The notes below the pieces were generated by a model. It was not told the origin of the DNA and did not search any database. It saw only the letters and a list, made by a program, of their open reading frames with translations. The translations under genes and the position numbers were made by a program. From the NCBI RefSeq assembly GCF_007858185.1, contig NZ_VFES01000015.1, positions 62,001 to 126,000 on the forward strand: a stretch of DNA of 64,000 bases. The letters run 5' to 3'. The stretch's first letter is position 1. Each line of letters opens with the position of its first letter. Source of the stretch: Pseudomonas grimontii (GTDB taxonomy: Bacteria; Pseudomonadota; Gammaproteobacteria; Pseudomonadales; Pseudomonadaceae). Shown here piece after piece: positions 17,250 to 26,913 of this stretch.

Positions 17250-18330
17250 GTTCGCCTGGCCGTGGATCTTCGTCCTGTTGCCCTTGCCCTGGTTGATGCG
17301 CTTGATCCTGCCGGCGGCCGACAGCGGCGAGCCCGCCCTTAAAGTCAGCTACCTCGGCGATCTCGAAAGCCTGGCCCGCCGCCGTGCGCGGGTGAACCTG
17401 CCGGGCTGGCGTCAACAGGCGCCCTTCGTGGTGCTGTGGCTGTTGCTGTTGACCGCCGCCGCGCGCCCGGAATGGCTGGGCGAGCCACTGCCGATTGCCG
17501 CCAGTGGCCGCGACTTGCTGGTGGCGGTGGACGTGTCCGGCTCGATGGATTTTCCCGACATGCACTGGCAGGACGAAGACGTGAGCCGCCTGAACCTGGT
17601 CAAACACCTGCTCGGTGACTTCCTTGAAGGCCGCGAAGGCGACCGCGTGGGCTTGATCCTGTTCGGCAGCCAGGCCTACCTCCAGGCGCCGCTGACCTTT
17701 GACCGCCGTACCGTGCGCACCTGGCTGGATGAAGCGCGCATTGGCATTGCCGGCAAAAACACCGCGATTGGCGATGCCATTGGCCTGGCGCTCAAACGCC
17801 TGCGCCAGCGGCCTGCGCAAAGCCGCGTACTGATCCTGGTCACCGATGGCGCCAATAACGCCGGGCAGATCGACCCGCTGACCGCCGCGCGCCTGGCGGC
17901 CGAAGAAGGCGTGAAGATCTACCCCATCGGCATCGGTGCCGACCCTGAGCAAACCGGCTCCCTGGGCATCCTCGGCGTCAACCCGAGCCTTGACCTCGAT
18001 GAGCCGGCGCTCAAGGCCATCGCTGAAGCCACCGGAGGCCAGTACTTCCGTGCCCGCGATGGCGAGGAGCTGGAAGCGATCAAGCAAACCCTGGACCAAC
18101 TTGAGCCCGTCGAACAGCAACCCACCCAGGCGCGCCCGGCGCAGGCGCTGTACAGCGGACCACTGGCCCTGGCGCTGATCCTGAGCATGTTGCTGGTGAT
18201 CCAGGAACGCTGGCCGAACAACGCCTTGCAACGCGGGTTCAACAAACTGTCGAGCAAGGGGATCTTCCTGCAACAGCACCCCGAATGGCGCCAGCGCCTT
18301 AAACGCCTGCGTTTGCGGAGGCGTCGATGA
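17242..18330 (+). CDS. BatA-like von Willebrand factor A membrane protein
   Basis: 362 residues. An N-terminal transmembrane segment (WIFVLLPLPWLMRLIL) and a second one near residues 55-75 precede a VWA domain whose metal-ion-dependent adhesion site is complete: DVSGSMDF at ~93, a Thr in GKNTAIGDAIG, and the Asp in ILVTDGANNAG. A C-terminal transmembrane segment (GPLALALILSMLLVIQ) follows. The last ~35 residues are very basic (RLKRLRLRRRR). Together with the following VWA-TPR protein and BatD it should form a periplasm-facing complex handled by MoxR. The end overlaps the next gene by 4 bp. Confidence 0.9.
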   Translation: MFEFAWPWIFVLLPLPWLMRLILPAADSGEPALKVSYLGDLESLARRRARVNLPGWRQQAPFVVLWLLLLTAAARPEWLGEPLPIAASGRDLLVAVDVSGSMDFPDMHWQDEDVSRLNLVKHLLGDFLEGREGDRVGLILFGSQAYLQAPLTFDRRTVRTWLDEARIGIAGKNTAIGDAIGLALKRLRQRPAQSRVLILVTDGANNAGQIDPLTAARLAAEEGVKIYPIGIGADPEQTGSLGILGVNPSLDLDEPALKAIAEATGGQYFRARDGEELEAIKQTLDQLEPVEQQPTQARPAQALYSGPLALALILSMLLVIQERWPNNALQRGFNKLSSKGIFLQQHPEWRQRLKRLRLRRRR

Positions 18331-20066
18331 TCGATCTCTGGCCGCACTGGTTCCGCCCCTGGTGGCTGTTGCTGCTGCCGCTGCTCGGCTGGTTGCTGTG
18401 GCAGCTGTGGCACCGGCAAAAACGCGCCGGACGCTGGCAGATGATCCTGCCGCCGGCCTTCCACGCCGTGCTGCTCAGCGGCGGCAACGGGCGCGAGAGC
18501 AAATCACCGTGGGTGTTGCTGGGCCTCGCCTGGCTGTTGGCGGTGCTGGCGTTGCTGGGTCCCAGCTGGCAGCGGGTTGAACAAACCAGCCAGAAACCCT
18601 CCGACCCGTTGGTGGTGCTGCTCGAACTGACCCCGCAAATGCTCGCCACCGACAGCCCGCCCAACCGCCTCGAACAGGCACGGCGCAAGCTCTATGACCT
18701 GTTGCAGGCGCGCACCGATGCGCAAACCGCCATCGTCGTGTATGCCGGCAGCGCCCACACCCTGGTGCCGCTGTCGGACGACCTGGCCACCAGCCGCAAC
18801 CTGCTCGAAGCCCTGCGCCCCTCGATCATGCCCGAGCCCGGCCACCGCGCCGACCTGGCCGTGGAGAAAGCCCTGGACCTGCTCAAGCACGGCGGCCTGG
18901 GCCAGGGTCGCCTGCTGCTGGTCGGCTCATCGCTGTCCAAACAGGAACGCCAGGGCATTCGCCTGCTGCTGCAAAGCAACCAGGCGCCGAGCCTGTCAAT
19001 CCTCGGCATCGGCAGCCGTGAAGGCACGCCGGTGACCCAGGAAAGCGGCGAATTCCTCAAGGATGAACAAGGCGCGATCCTCGTGCCACGCCTCGACAGC
19101 CCGACACTCAAGGCCTTCGCCAGCGAAATGGGCGGCCGTTACCGCGCCGCACGCCTGGACGATAAAGACCTGCGCCAGCTCGGCGTGCTGGACCCGCCGC
19201 AAGCGCTGCGCAACGACGGCCAGTTACTGCACCTCGACACTTGGGCCGACCAGGGTTACTGGTTGCTGCTGCCACTGTTGCTGCTCGCCGCCTGCGCCGG
19301 GCGGCGCGGCTGGTTGTTCTTTTTACCGCTGCTGCTGTTGGGCGCGCCGCAACCCAGCTACGCCTTTGAATTCCAGGATTTGTGGCTGCGGCCGGACCAG
19401 CAAGGCCAATACCTGCTGAAGAAAAAACGCCCCGCCGAAGCCGCCGAACATTTCGAGGATGCCCAATGGCAAGGCGTCGCCCTGTACGAGGCCGGCAACT
19501 ATGCCGAGGCCATCAAGCGGTTTGCCCAGGGCAATGACGCCTATTCCCACTACAATCGCGGCAACGCCCTGGCCAAGTCCGGTGAACTCGAAGCGGCCAT
19601 CGACGCCTACGAACAAGCCCTGGAAGCCCAGCCCGACCTGCAACCGGCGCTGAAAAACAAGGCCCTGTTAGAAGCCCTGATCCAGGAACAGGCCGAGCCT
19701 GAGCCTGAACAGCCGGCAAAAAACGAGGATGACGAAACCACCCAACCCGGCCAAACTGCGCAACCGGGCGCCACTGGGCAAAAAGCCACAGGTGGCGAGC
19801 AGTCGTCCCAGGGCCAGGGCGAAGCCGGCAGCGGCGACACCCAGGCCGGCACCCCGCCGCAAGCCGGCGGTAACGAAGTACCGGGCAGCGAATTGGGCGA
19901 TGAGCAAACCACCACCCCGCCGCTGCGTCCCACCGACGCCAACCTCGACGGTGAACACCGCCAGGCCCTGGAACAATGGCTGCAGGAGATCCCGGACAAC
20001 CCCGGCGAACTGCTGCGACGTAAATTCTGGTACGAACAGCAACAGCATCAGGACAAGACTCGATGA
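18327..20066 (+). CDS. BatB/BatC-like VWA-TPR fusion protein with degenerate MIDAS
   Basis: 579 residues. Two N-terminal membrane segments are followed by a VWA-like domain and a further hydrophobic pair at ~305-345 (YWLLLPLLLLAAC). A TPR unit follows (QGVALYEAGNYAEAIKRF, HYNRGNALAKSGELEAAIDAYEQAL), then a low-complexity Gln/Gly/Pro tail (~450-540) and a short helical end. The MIDAS DxSxS loop reads ELTPQM, so metal coordination is probably lost, unlike in the preceding gene. It corresponds to BatB and BatC fused. Coupled by 4-bp overlaps on both sides. Confidence 0.88.
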   Translation: MIDLWPHWFRPWWLLLLPLLGWLLWQLWHRQKRAGRWQMILPPAFHAVLLSGGNGRESKSPWVLLGLAWLLAVLALLGPSWQRVEQTSQKPSDPLVVLLELTPQMLATDSPPNRLEQARRKLYDLLQARTDAQTAIVVYAGSAHTLVPLSDDLATSRNLLEALRPSIMPEPGHRADLAVEKALDLLKHGGLGQGRLLLVGSSLSKQERQGIRLLLQSNQAPSLSILGIGSREGTPVTQESGEFLKDEQGAILVPRLDSPTLKAFASEMGGRYRAARLDDKDLRQLGVLDPPQALRNDGQLLHLDTWADQGYWLLLPLLLLAACAGRRGWLFFLPLLLLGAPQPSYAFEFQDLWLRPDQQGQYLLKKKRPAEAAEHFEDAQWQGVALYEAGNYAEAIKRFAQGNDAYSHYNRGNALAKSGELEAAIDAYEQALEAQPDLQPALKNKALLEALIQEQAEPEPEQPAKNEDDETTQPGQTAQPGATGQKATGGEQSSQGQGEAGSGDTQAGTPPQAGGNEVPGSELGDEQTTTPPLRPTDANLDGEHRQALEQWLQEIPDNPGELLRRKFWYEQQQHQDKTR

Positions 20067-21703
20067 GCCGCCGCACCACCCTTCTGCTTCTGCTCGCGTT
20101 GTCGGCAGGCCACGCCCAGGCGGCGAACCTGGTCGCCAGCGTCGACCGCAACCGCCTCAATTCCGGGGAAACGGTGGAACTGACGGTGGAATCCAGCGAT
20201 GTCACCCAGTTCGGCAAGCCTGACCTGTCGCCCCTGGATGCGCAGTTCGAAGTCAGCGGCACGCGCCAACTCAACCAACTCACCACGCTGGGTGGCGATA
20301 ACCACGCGACCACGCGCTGGATCATTACCCTGCTGCCCAAGGAAAACGGCACGGTGGTGATTCCGCCGCTGCAAGTGGGTGAGTACGCGACCCAGCCGAT
20401 CAGCCTGCAAGTGCTGGAGACCACCAGCCAGGACACCAACGCCGAGCTGGCCCCGGTGTTTATCGAAGCCAACCTCGACCAGACCAGCGTGTACGTCCAG
20501 GCCCAGGCATTGTTGACCGTGCGCGTGTACCACTCGGTGTCGCTGTACGACGACAGCAGCTTGACGCCGTTACAGATCCCCGATGCCCGTGTCGAACAGT
20601 TGGGCGAGTCGCGCACTTATGAAAAGGTCATCAACAGCATCCGCCATGGCGTGATCGAAACCCGCTACGCGATCTATCCGCAACACAGTGGCCCGCTGGA
20701 GATTCCGACGCAGACATTCAGCGCCACGCTGGTGGAGTCGCGCCCGCCCCAGGAAAACACGCTGCAAGGCACCAAGCCCGGCAAACTGATCCACGTGAGT
20801 TCGGCGGCGCTGCCATTGGTGGTCAAGCCCAAGCCGGCGCTGTACCCCGTCGATACGCCCTGGTTGCCGGCCCGTAGCCTCACCCTCACCGAGAACTGGG
20901 CCCCGGAGCCTGAGCATGTACAAGTCGGCGACTCCCTGACCCGCAGCCTGACCGTCAAGGCCGAGGGGCTGTCCAGCGCCCAACTGCCAGCCCTGCCCAG
21001 CACCGACATCAACGGCCTGCGCCGCTACCCGGACCAGCCGGTGCTCGGCAACCAGACCAGCGACCGTGGCCTGATCGGCAGTCGCGAAGACCGCGAGGCG
21101 CTGGTGCCCAACCGGGTCGGCGCCCTGGAACTGCCTGCCGTTGAAGTGGTGTGGTGGAACACCCACGAGGACCATCTAGAACGCACCAGCCTACCCGCCC
21201 GCACCTTGCAAGTGGCCAACAACCCCAGCCTGGCGGTGGATACGCCCGCCACGCCGACCATCATCACCGCACCGGACGACAGTCGCCTGTGGCTGTGGCA
21301 ACTCAGCACACTCATCCTCGCCTGCACCACCCTGCTGGGCTTCGGCCTATGGTGGCGCGCCCGCTGGCAGCCGGCGGTCCTGCGTGCCGCGCAAACCGGC
21401 CCGAGCCCACGCACCCTGCTCGACGACCTCAAGCGCGCGACCCAGGCCAACGACCCCCAGGCCACCCGCCAGGCGCTGGATGCCTGGGCGCGGCAACAGC
21501 CGGAAACGTTGGCGGACATGGCGGCGCGGTTCGTGCCGTTGTCGGATGCGTTGGACGGGCTCAATGGCGCGCTGTACAGCGAGAGCGGTCAGTACTGGCT
21601 GGGTGAAGAGCTGTGGCGCGCGGTCAAAGCCATCCCGATGGCCGAGCGCGAGCAGGACCCGGCGACGGATACCACCAGCTTGCCGCCGCTGTATCCCAAG
21701 TAA
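20063..21703 (+). CDS. BatD-like protein
   Basis: 546 residues. A signal peptide (LLLLLALSAGHAQA, cleavage near residue 20) leads into repeated Ig-like beta domains (NRLNSGETVELTVESSD; further repeats at ~130-250 and ~280-370). A single membrane segment near residues 410-430 (WLWQLSTLILACTTLLGFGLWW) and a cytoplasmic helical tail follow. This is the BatD pattern: a large periplasmic part anchored next to the VWA proteins. It is the last gene of the MoxR operon; the following 336 bp hold REP-type repeats and no gene. Confidence 0.9.
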   Translation: MSRRTTLLLLLALSAGHAQAANLVASVDRNRLNSGETVELTVESSDVTQFGKPDLSPLDAQFEVSGTRQLNQLTTLGGDNHATTRWIITLLPKENGTVVIPPLQVGEYATQPISLQVLETTSQDTNAELAPVFIEANLDQTSVYVQAQALLTVRVYHSVSLYDDSSLTPLQIPDARVEQLGESRTYEKVINSIRHGVIETRYAIYPQHSGPLEIPTQTFSATLVESRPPQENTLQGTKPGKLIHVSSAALPLVVKPKPALYPVDTPWLPARSLTLTENWAPEPEHVQVGDSLTRSLTVKAEGLSSAQLPALPSTDINGLRRYPDQPVLGNQTSDRGLIGSREDREALVPNRVGALELPAVEVVWWNTHEDHLERTSLPARTLQVANNPSLAVDTPATPTIITAPDDSRLWLWQLSTLILACTTLLGFGLWWRARWQPAVLRAAQTGPSPRTLLDDLKRATQANDPQATRQALDAWARQQPETLADMAARFVPLSDALDGLNGALYSESGQYWLGEELWRAVKAIPMAEREQDPATDTTSLPPLYPK

Positions 21704-21737
21704 CCCCCGCTGCATCCCCGACACGCCACACATCAAA

Positions 21738-21959
21738 ATGTGGGAGGGGCGGCGCGACGATTCGACTTGCCCCCAATGGCGGTGGGTCAGCCAGCTTATC
21801 TATAACTGCTCCGCCGCGATCGGGGCATAGGTATCAACACAACGTTGGCTCGACGCTGAATGCCCGGCAGATAGGGCTGTTGTGGCCACAGGGAGATGGG
21901 TCAGGGTCTGCAAAGTTGTGTAGATACCCATGGCCATCGGGGGTAAGCCTCCTCCCACC
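21738..21959. repeat. Degenerate composite REP region between batD-like gene and sbcD
   Basis: The left arm TGTGGGAGGGGC is interrupted by an extra ~16 bp before CTTGCCCCCAATGG. The right arm is CCATCGGGGGTAAGCCTCCTCCCACC in inverse orientation. Between them lies a 44-bp segment found again at 44767. No coding capacity is credible in the whole 21704-22039 interval. Confidence 0.65.
21886..21929. repeat. 44-bp dispersed repeat, copy 1
   Basis: A segment from CCACAGGGAGAT to AGATACCC matches 44767-44810 over the same 44-bp length with five substitutions. Both copies sit beside REP sequences. Confidence 0.75.
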
Positions 21960-22039
21960 TTGGATCTGCGTCGTCTGGAGCAGCGCGTTCGCAATACAGG
22001 TAAACTCCCCTCCTTTTCATCTTCTCCACGGAGTTCGCC

Positions 22040-23278
22040 TTGCGTCTGTTTCACACCTCCGACTGGCACTTGGGCCAAAACCTCCACGGCCAGGAACGCG
22101 ACTTCGAACACGCCTGCTTCCTCGAGTGGCTGCTGCGCCAGATCGCTGCCCAGCAACCCGATGTGCTGTTGATCGCCGGCGACATCTTCGACACGGTCAA
22201 CCCGCCGCTCAAGGCCCAGGAGCGGCTGTATGACTTCATCATCAGCGCCCACGAACAAAACCCGAAGCTGACCATCGTGATGATCGCCGGCAACCACGAT
22301 TCCGGCTCACGGATCGAACTGCCCGCGCCGTTGATGCGCCGTTTGCGTACCCATGCGCTGGGCCGCGTGCTGTGGCTGGACGATGGCCAGTTGGACGCCG
22401 AGCGCCTGCTGATCCCTCTGCCGGATGCCAAGGGCAAGGTCGCGGGCTGGTGCCTGGCGCTGCCGTTCCTGCGCCCGGCGGAAGTTACCGGTGCGCACCT
22501 GGGTGACGACTACCTGCACGGTATCGGCCAGGTCCATGAATGGCTGATCGCGGCGGCTAACGCCAAACGCAAAAAAGGCCAGGCGCTGATTGCTATCAGC
22601 CATGCACACATGGCCGGTGGCTCGGTGTCGGAAGACTCCGAGCGCAGCCTGATCATCGGCAACGCTGAGGCACTGCCGGCGAAACTGTTCGACAAAAGTG
22701 TCGGCTATGTGGCCCTCGGCCATTTGCACAAGCCGCAAAAGGTCAATGGCGAAGAGCGCATTCGCTACAGTGGCTCGCCGATTCCGCTGTCGTTTTCCGA
22801 AATCGGCTACAAGCACCAGATTCTCGACGTGATGTTCCAAGGCGAACGACTGGTCAGCGTAGAGCCGATCCTGATCCCGCGTTCGGTCAACCTGCAACGC
22901 CTGGAAGCCGCGCCCCTGGCCGACATCCTCAAGGCCCTGGCGGAGTTGCCCGACATCGACCTGCTCGCCGAAACCCAGCGCCACCCCTGGCTGGAAGTGC
23001 GCGTACGCCTCGACGAGCCGCAACCCGACCTGCGCCAACAGATCGAATCCGCCCTGCAAGGCAAGGCCGTGCGCCTGGTGCGCATCGCCGCCGAGTACGC
23101 GGGCAAACGCGGCGAAGACACTCACGATGGGCGCCTGATCGAACTCGACCAGCTCACGCCCCAGGAGCTGTTCAGCCGCGCCTGGCAGGACAGCTACGGC
23201 AGTGAAGTGGATGAACAGACCTTGAAGGATTTCGCCGTGCTGCTCCAGGAAGTGCAACAGGAGGGTGAACAGCCATGA
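22040..23278 (+). CDS. sbcD: SbcD, Mre11-type nuclease subunit
   Basis: 412 residues, TTG start with GGAG 8 bp upstream; the protein begins directly with the phosphoesterase motif FHTSDWHLGQ. Other metallophosphatase motifs follow in order: AGDIFDTVNPP, AGNHDSGSR, ISHAHMAGG and GYVALGHLHKPQ. The C-terminal capping domain includes EVRVRLDEPQPDL. With SbcC it forms the Mn-dependent complex that cleaves hairpins and DNA ends during repair and replication termination. The stop overlaps the sbcC start by 4 bp. A nuclease that cuts palindromes is worth noting in a genome rich in REPIN hairpins. Confidence 0.95.
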   Translation: MRLFHTSDWHLGQNLHGQERDFEHACFLEWLLRQIAAQQPDVLLIAGDIFDTVNPPLKAQERLYDFIISAHEQNPKLTIVMIAGNHDSGSRIELPAPLMRRLRTHALGRVLWLDDGQLDAERLLIPLPDAKGKVAGWCLALPFLRPAEVTGAHLGDDYLHGIGQVHEWLIAAANAKRKKGQALIAISHAHMAGGSVSEDSERSLIIGNAEALPAKLFDKSVGYVALGHLHKPQKVNGEERIRYSGSPIPLSFSEIGYKHQILDVMFQGERLVSVEPILIPRSVNLQRLEAAPLADILKALAELPDIDLLAETQRHPWLEVRVRLDEPQPDLRQQIESALQGKAVRLVRIAAEYAGKRGEDTHDGRLIELDQLTPQELFSRAWQDSYGSEVDEQTLKDFAVLLQEVQQEGEQP

Positions 23279-26200
23279 AGATCCTCGCCATCCGCCTGAA
23301 AAACCTCGCGTCCCTGGCCGGCCCGTTCGAGATCGACTTCACCGCCGAGCCCTTGGCCAGTGCCGGGCTGTTCGCGATTACCGGGCCGACCGGCGCCGGT
23401 AAGAGCACCCTGCTGGATGCCCTGTGCCTGGCGCTGTTTGGGGCGGTGCCACGCCTGGGCGATACCGGCCAGGCCAAAATGCCGGATGCCGACAGCGATA
23501 TTTCCATCGGCGACCCACGCACCCTGATCCGTCGCGGCACCGGTGGCGGTTATGCCGAAGTGGATTTTGTCGGTGTCAGTGGCCGTCGCTACCGGGCGCG
23601 CTGGGAAGCCAATCGCGCCCGCGACAAGGCCAGCGGCAAGTTGCAGAACAGTCGGCAAAGCCTTATCGACCTGGACAGCGACCAACTGCTGGCCAGCCAG
23701 AAGACCGAATACAAGACCCAGCTGGAGTTGGCCCTGGGCCTGAACTTCGAGCAGTTCACCCGCGCCGTGTTGCTGGCCCAGAGCGAGTTCAGCGCTTTTC
23801 TCAAGGCCAACGACAACGAACGCAGCGAACTGCTGGAAAAGCTCACCGACACCGCGCTCTACACCCAGCTAGGCCGCCGTGCGTTTGACAAGGCCAAGGA
23901 CGCCAAGGACACGCACAAACACCTGCAGGACCAGGCCACCGGCGTGGTGCCCCTGGCCCCTGAAACGCGCGCCGAACTGGATCAGCAATTCGACGCGGCC
24001 CAGCAGCAGCTCAAGACCCAGCAGGCCCAGCTCAAGCAGTTGGAATTGCAGCACACCTGGCTCAAGGAACTGCGCGAGTGGCAGGACCGCCAGCGCAGTG
24101 CCACCGAAGACTTGCAGCGAGCACAAGCGGAGTGGGACCACCAGGCCACGCAGCGCCAGGACCTGAGCCGCCTCGACCAACTGGCACCGCAACGCCATCA
24201 GTTTGCACGCAGGGCGGAACTCCTCACCTTGCTGACGCCGTTGGCCGCGCAGATTCAGGCGCACATCGAGCAACAGGCCGAGTTGCATACCCGCCAGGCA
24301 CAGGCCCAACAACAGCAGGCAGCCGCCCAGGCCGCATTGGCCGAAGCCCTCAAGGCCCAGGGCGACGCCGTGCCGTTGCTGCGCCAGGCCTTCGAAGCGC
24401 AAAGCACCCTCGCCCACCTGACCAAAGACCTGGCCAAGCGCACCGAGGACAAACAGCAGCAAGAAAGCGCCTGCGCCGAAGGCCAGACGCTGCTCAAGGG
24501 CTTACAGGACAAGCACACCCACGTTGCCGAGCGCCTGCAACGCCTGGCCGCCGAGCTTGAGCGCAGCAGCGCCCTCGCCCCGCTCAGCGAGGCCTGGAGC
24601 GCCTACCGCGACCGCCTGCAACAGCTGATGCTGATCGGCAATCGCCTGAAGAAAGGCCAGGCCGAACTGCCACAACTGGAACAGCGCGCCACGAGCGCCG
24701 CAGACAAGTTCGCCCAGCAACGTGACGCGCTGGACCTGCTGTATCAGGAAGCCGGTGCCGAGCCGCACGCCGTGGCCGAGCAGATCCAGCTGCTGGCCAG
24801 CCTGCTGCAAGACAATCGCAAGCAGCAACGCGCCTTCGAAGACCTGACTCGCCTGTGGGACAGCCAACAGCAGTTGGATCAGCAAGCCGCGGCCCTGACG
24901 CAAAAACTCGCCGACGCCCAGCAGCAGCGCGAGCAACTGAACCAGACCGGCCTGCAAACCAAAGCTGAACTCACCGTTGCCGAACAGACCCTGGCGGTGA
25001 CCAAGCAACTGCTGGAACGCCAGCGCCTGGCCCGCAGCGCCAGCGTCGAGGAATTGCGCGAACAATTACAGGATGGCCAGCCCTGCCCGGTGTGCGGCAG
25101 CCATGAACACCCGTATCACCAGCCCGAAGCCCTGCTGCACAGCCTCGGTCGCCACGACGACAACGAAGAGGCCACGGCGCAGAAAGCCGTCGATACCCTC
25201 AAGGAAAAACTCACCGAGCTGCGCGGTGAAGTCGGCGGCCTGATCGCCCAGCAAAAAGAATTCCTGCAACAACAGGAACACCTGGTCACCCAACAGCAGG
25301 CGCTCCAGCCCAGCCTGGATGCGCACCCGCTGTCGGCCTCGTTGTTCAATCAGGACGCAACCAAACGCAGCCATTGGTTGGCCCAGCAACTCAACCAACT
25401 GACCCAAAGCATCACCCAGGACGAACAACGCCAGGGCGCCCTGCTCAACCTGCAACAAAACGCCGGGCGCTTGCAGCAACAACTGCAAGCCGCCCAGGAC
25501 GCGAGCCAGCAGGCGCGCCAATTGCTGGTGGACCAGCAGCGCGAGCTGTCCAACGACCGCGAACGTCTCGACGAAGAACTCAACGCCTTCGCCAGCCTGC
25601 TGCCCGCCGAGACCCTGGAAGGCTTGCGCAGCGAACCCGCCGCGACCTTTATGCAATTGGACCAGCAGGTCAGCCAGCGCCTTGAGCAGCTTGGCCATCA
25701 GCATGATGAGCTGGCCGAGCAGCAGGAACGCCAGCAGGCCATCGAGAAAGAACACACGCACCAGCAGCATCGCCAACAGCAGCTCGACGTGTTGCATCAG
25801 CAGGTCACCGAGTTGAGCGCCCAGCAGCAGGCCGCCCAGGCGACACTCACCGCGCTGTTGGGCGAGCACGCCAGCGCCGAACACTGGCAGCAGCAGCTGG
25901 AACAGGCCGTGGTGCAGTCACGCCAGAGCGAGGCAGGCGCCAACCAGCAGTTGCAGGACATCCGCAACCAACTGATCCAATTGGCCGCCGACCTCAAGGC
26001 CCAGCAGGAGCGCCAGCAATCCTTCGAAGCCGAACAGCACACCCTCGATGCCCGCACCCACGAATGGCGCGCCCTGCACCCCGAGTTGGATGACGAGGGC
26101 CTGGCGCGTCTGCTGGCTTTCGATGACGCGCAGATCACCGCGCTGCGCCAGCATCTGCACAGCAGCGAAAAAGCCGTTGAGCAAGCCAAGGTGTTACTGC

Positions 26201-26913
26201 AAGAGCGCGAACAACGCCTCGCCGACCACCTGGCCCTGCACAACGGCAACCTGGACGCCCAACAACTCGATGACGCCCTGGCCGCGCTCAATCAACAATT
26301 GGCCGAAGGCGAAAAGCAATGCGCCGAACTGCGCGCGCGCCAGTCCGAGGACCAGCGTCGCCAGGACGCCAACAGTGCGCTAGCCGAGCAGATCGCCAAG
26401 GCCTATGAAGAGTGGCAACGCTGGGCGCGCCTGAACGCGCTGATCGGCTCGGCCACCGGCGATACTTTCCGCAAGATCGCCCAGGCCTACAACCTCGACC
26501 TGCTGGTGCACCACGCCAACGTGCAGTTGCGCCAACTGGTCCGCCGCTACCGCCTCAAGCGTGGCGGCAGCATGTTGGGGCTGTTGGTGATGGACACAGA
26601 GATGGGCGATGAACTGCGCTCGGTGCACTCGTTGTCCGGCGGCGAGACGTTCCTGGTGTCGTTGGCGCTGGCCTTGGGCCTGGCGTCGATGGCGTCGAGC
26701 ACGCTGAAGATCGAATCGCTGTTTATCGACGAAGGTTTCGGCAGCCTCGACCCCGAGTCCCTGCAATTGGCAATGGACGCCCTCGACGGGTTGCAGGCCC
26801 AGGGGCGCAAAGTGGCGGTGATCTCCCACGTGCAGGAAATGCACGAACGCATCCCGGTGCAGATCCAGGTCAAGCGCCAGGGCAATGGCCTGAGCACCCT
26901 GGAGGTGAAGTGA
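23275..26913 (+). CDS. sbcC: SbcC, Rad50-type SMC-like ATPase
   Basis: 1212 residues. N-terminal Walker A GPTGAGKSTLLDALC (~39) follows the usual KNLASLAGPFEIDF start. Two very long Gln/Glu-rich coiled coils flank the zinc hook CPVCGSHEHPYH (~603). The C terminus holds the ABC signature LSGGETFLVSLALALGLA and Walker B SLFIDEGFGSLD. The coiled coils hold the head domains and hook apart, and ATP binding gates SbcD nuclease access. The 3' end overlaps the GST gene by 4 bp, giving a three-gene coupled unit. The ORF is intact. Confidence 0.96.
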   Translation: MKILAIRLKNLASLAGPFEIDFTAEPLASAGLFAITGPTGAGKSTLLDALCLALFGAVPRLGDTGQAKMPDADSDISIGDPRTLIRRGTGGGYAEVDFVGVSGRRYRARWEANRARDKASGKLQNSRQSLIDLDSDQLLASQKTEYKTQLELALGLNFEQFTRAVLLAQSEFSAFLKANDNERSELLEKLTDTALYTQLGRRAFDKAKDAKDTHKHLQDQATGVVPLAPETRAELDQQFDAAQQQLKTQQAQLKQLELQHTWLKELREWQDRQRSATEDLQRAQAEWDHQATQRQDLSRLDQLAPQRHQFARRAELLTLLTPLAAQIQAHIEQQAELHTRQAQAQQQQAAAQAALAEALKAQGDAVPLLRQAFEAQSTLAHLTKDLAKRTEDKQQQESACAEGQTLLKGLQDKHTHVAERLQRLAAELERSSALAPLSEAWSAYRDRLQQLMLIGNRLKKGQAELPQLEQRATSAADKFAQQRDALDLLYQEAGAEPHAVAEQIQLLASLLQDNRKQQRAFEDLTRLWDSQQQLDQQAAALTQKLADAQQQREQLNQTGLQTKAELTVAEQTLAVTKQLLERQRLARSASVEELREQLQDGQPCPVCGSHEHPYHQPEALLHSLGRHDDNEEATAQKAVDTLKEKLTELRGEVGGLIAQQKEFLQQQEHLVTQQQALQPSLDAHPLSASLFNQDATKRSHWLAQQLNQLTQSITQDEQRQGALLNLQQNAGRLQQQLQAAQDASQQARQLLVDQQRELSNDRERLDEELNAFASLLPAETLEGLRSEPAATFMQLDQQVSQRLEQLGHQHDELAEQQERQQAIEKEHTHQQHRQQQLDVLHQQVTELSAQQQAAQATLTALLGEHASAEHWQQQLEQAVVQSRQSEAGANQQLQDIRNQLIQLAADLKAQQERQQSFEAEQHTLDARTHEWRALHPELDDEGLARLLAFDDAQITALRQHLHSSEKAVEQAKVLLQEREQRLADHLALHNGNLDAQQLDDALAALNQQLAEGEKQCAELRARQSEDQRRQDANSALAEQIAKAYEEWQRWARLNALIGSATGDTFRKIAQAYNLDLLVHHANVQLRQLVRRYRLKRGGSMLGLLVMDTEMGDELRSVHSLSGGETFLVSLALALGLASMASSTLKIESLFIDEGFGSLDPESLQLAMDALDGLQAQGRKVAVISHVQEMHERIPVQIQVKRQGNGLSTLEVK

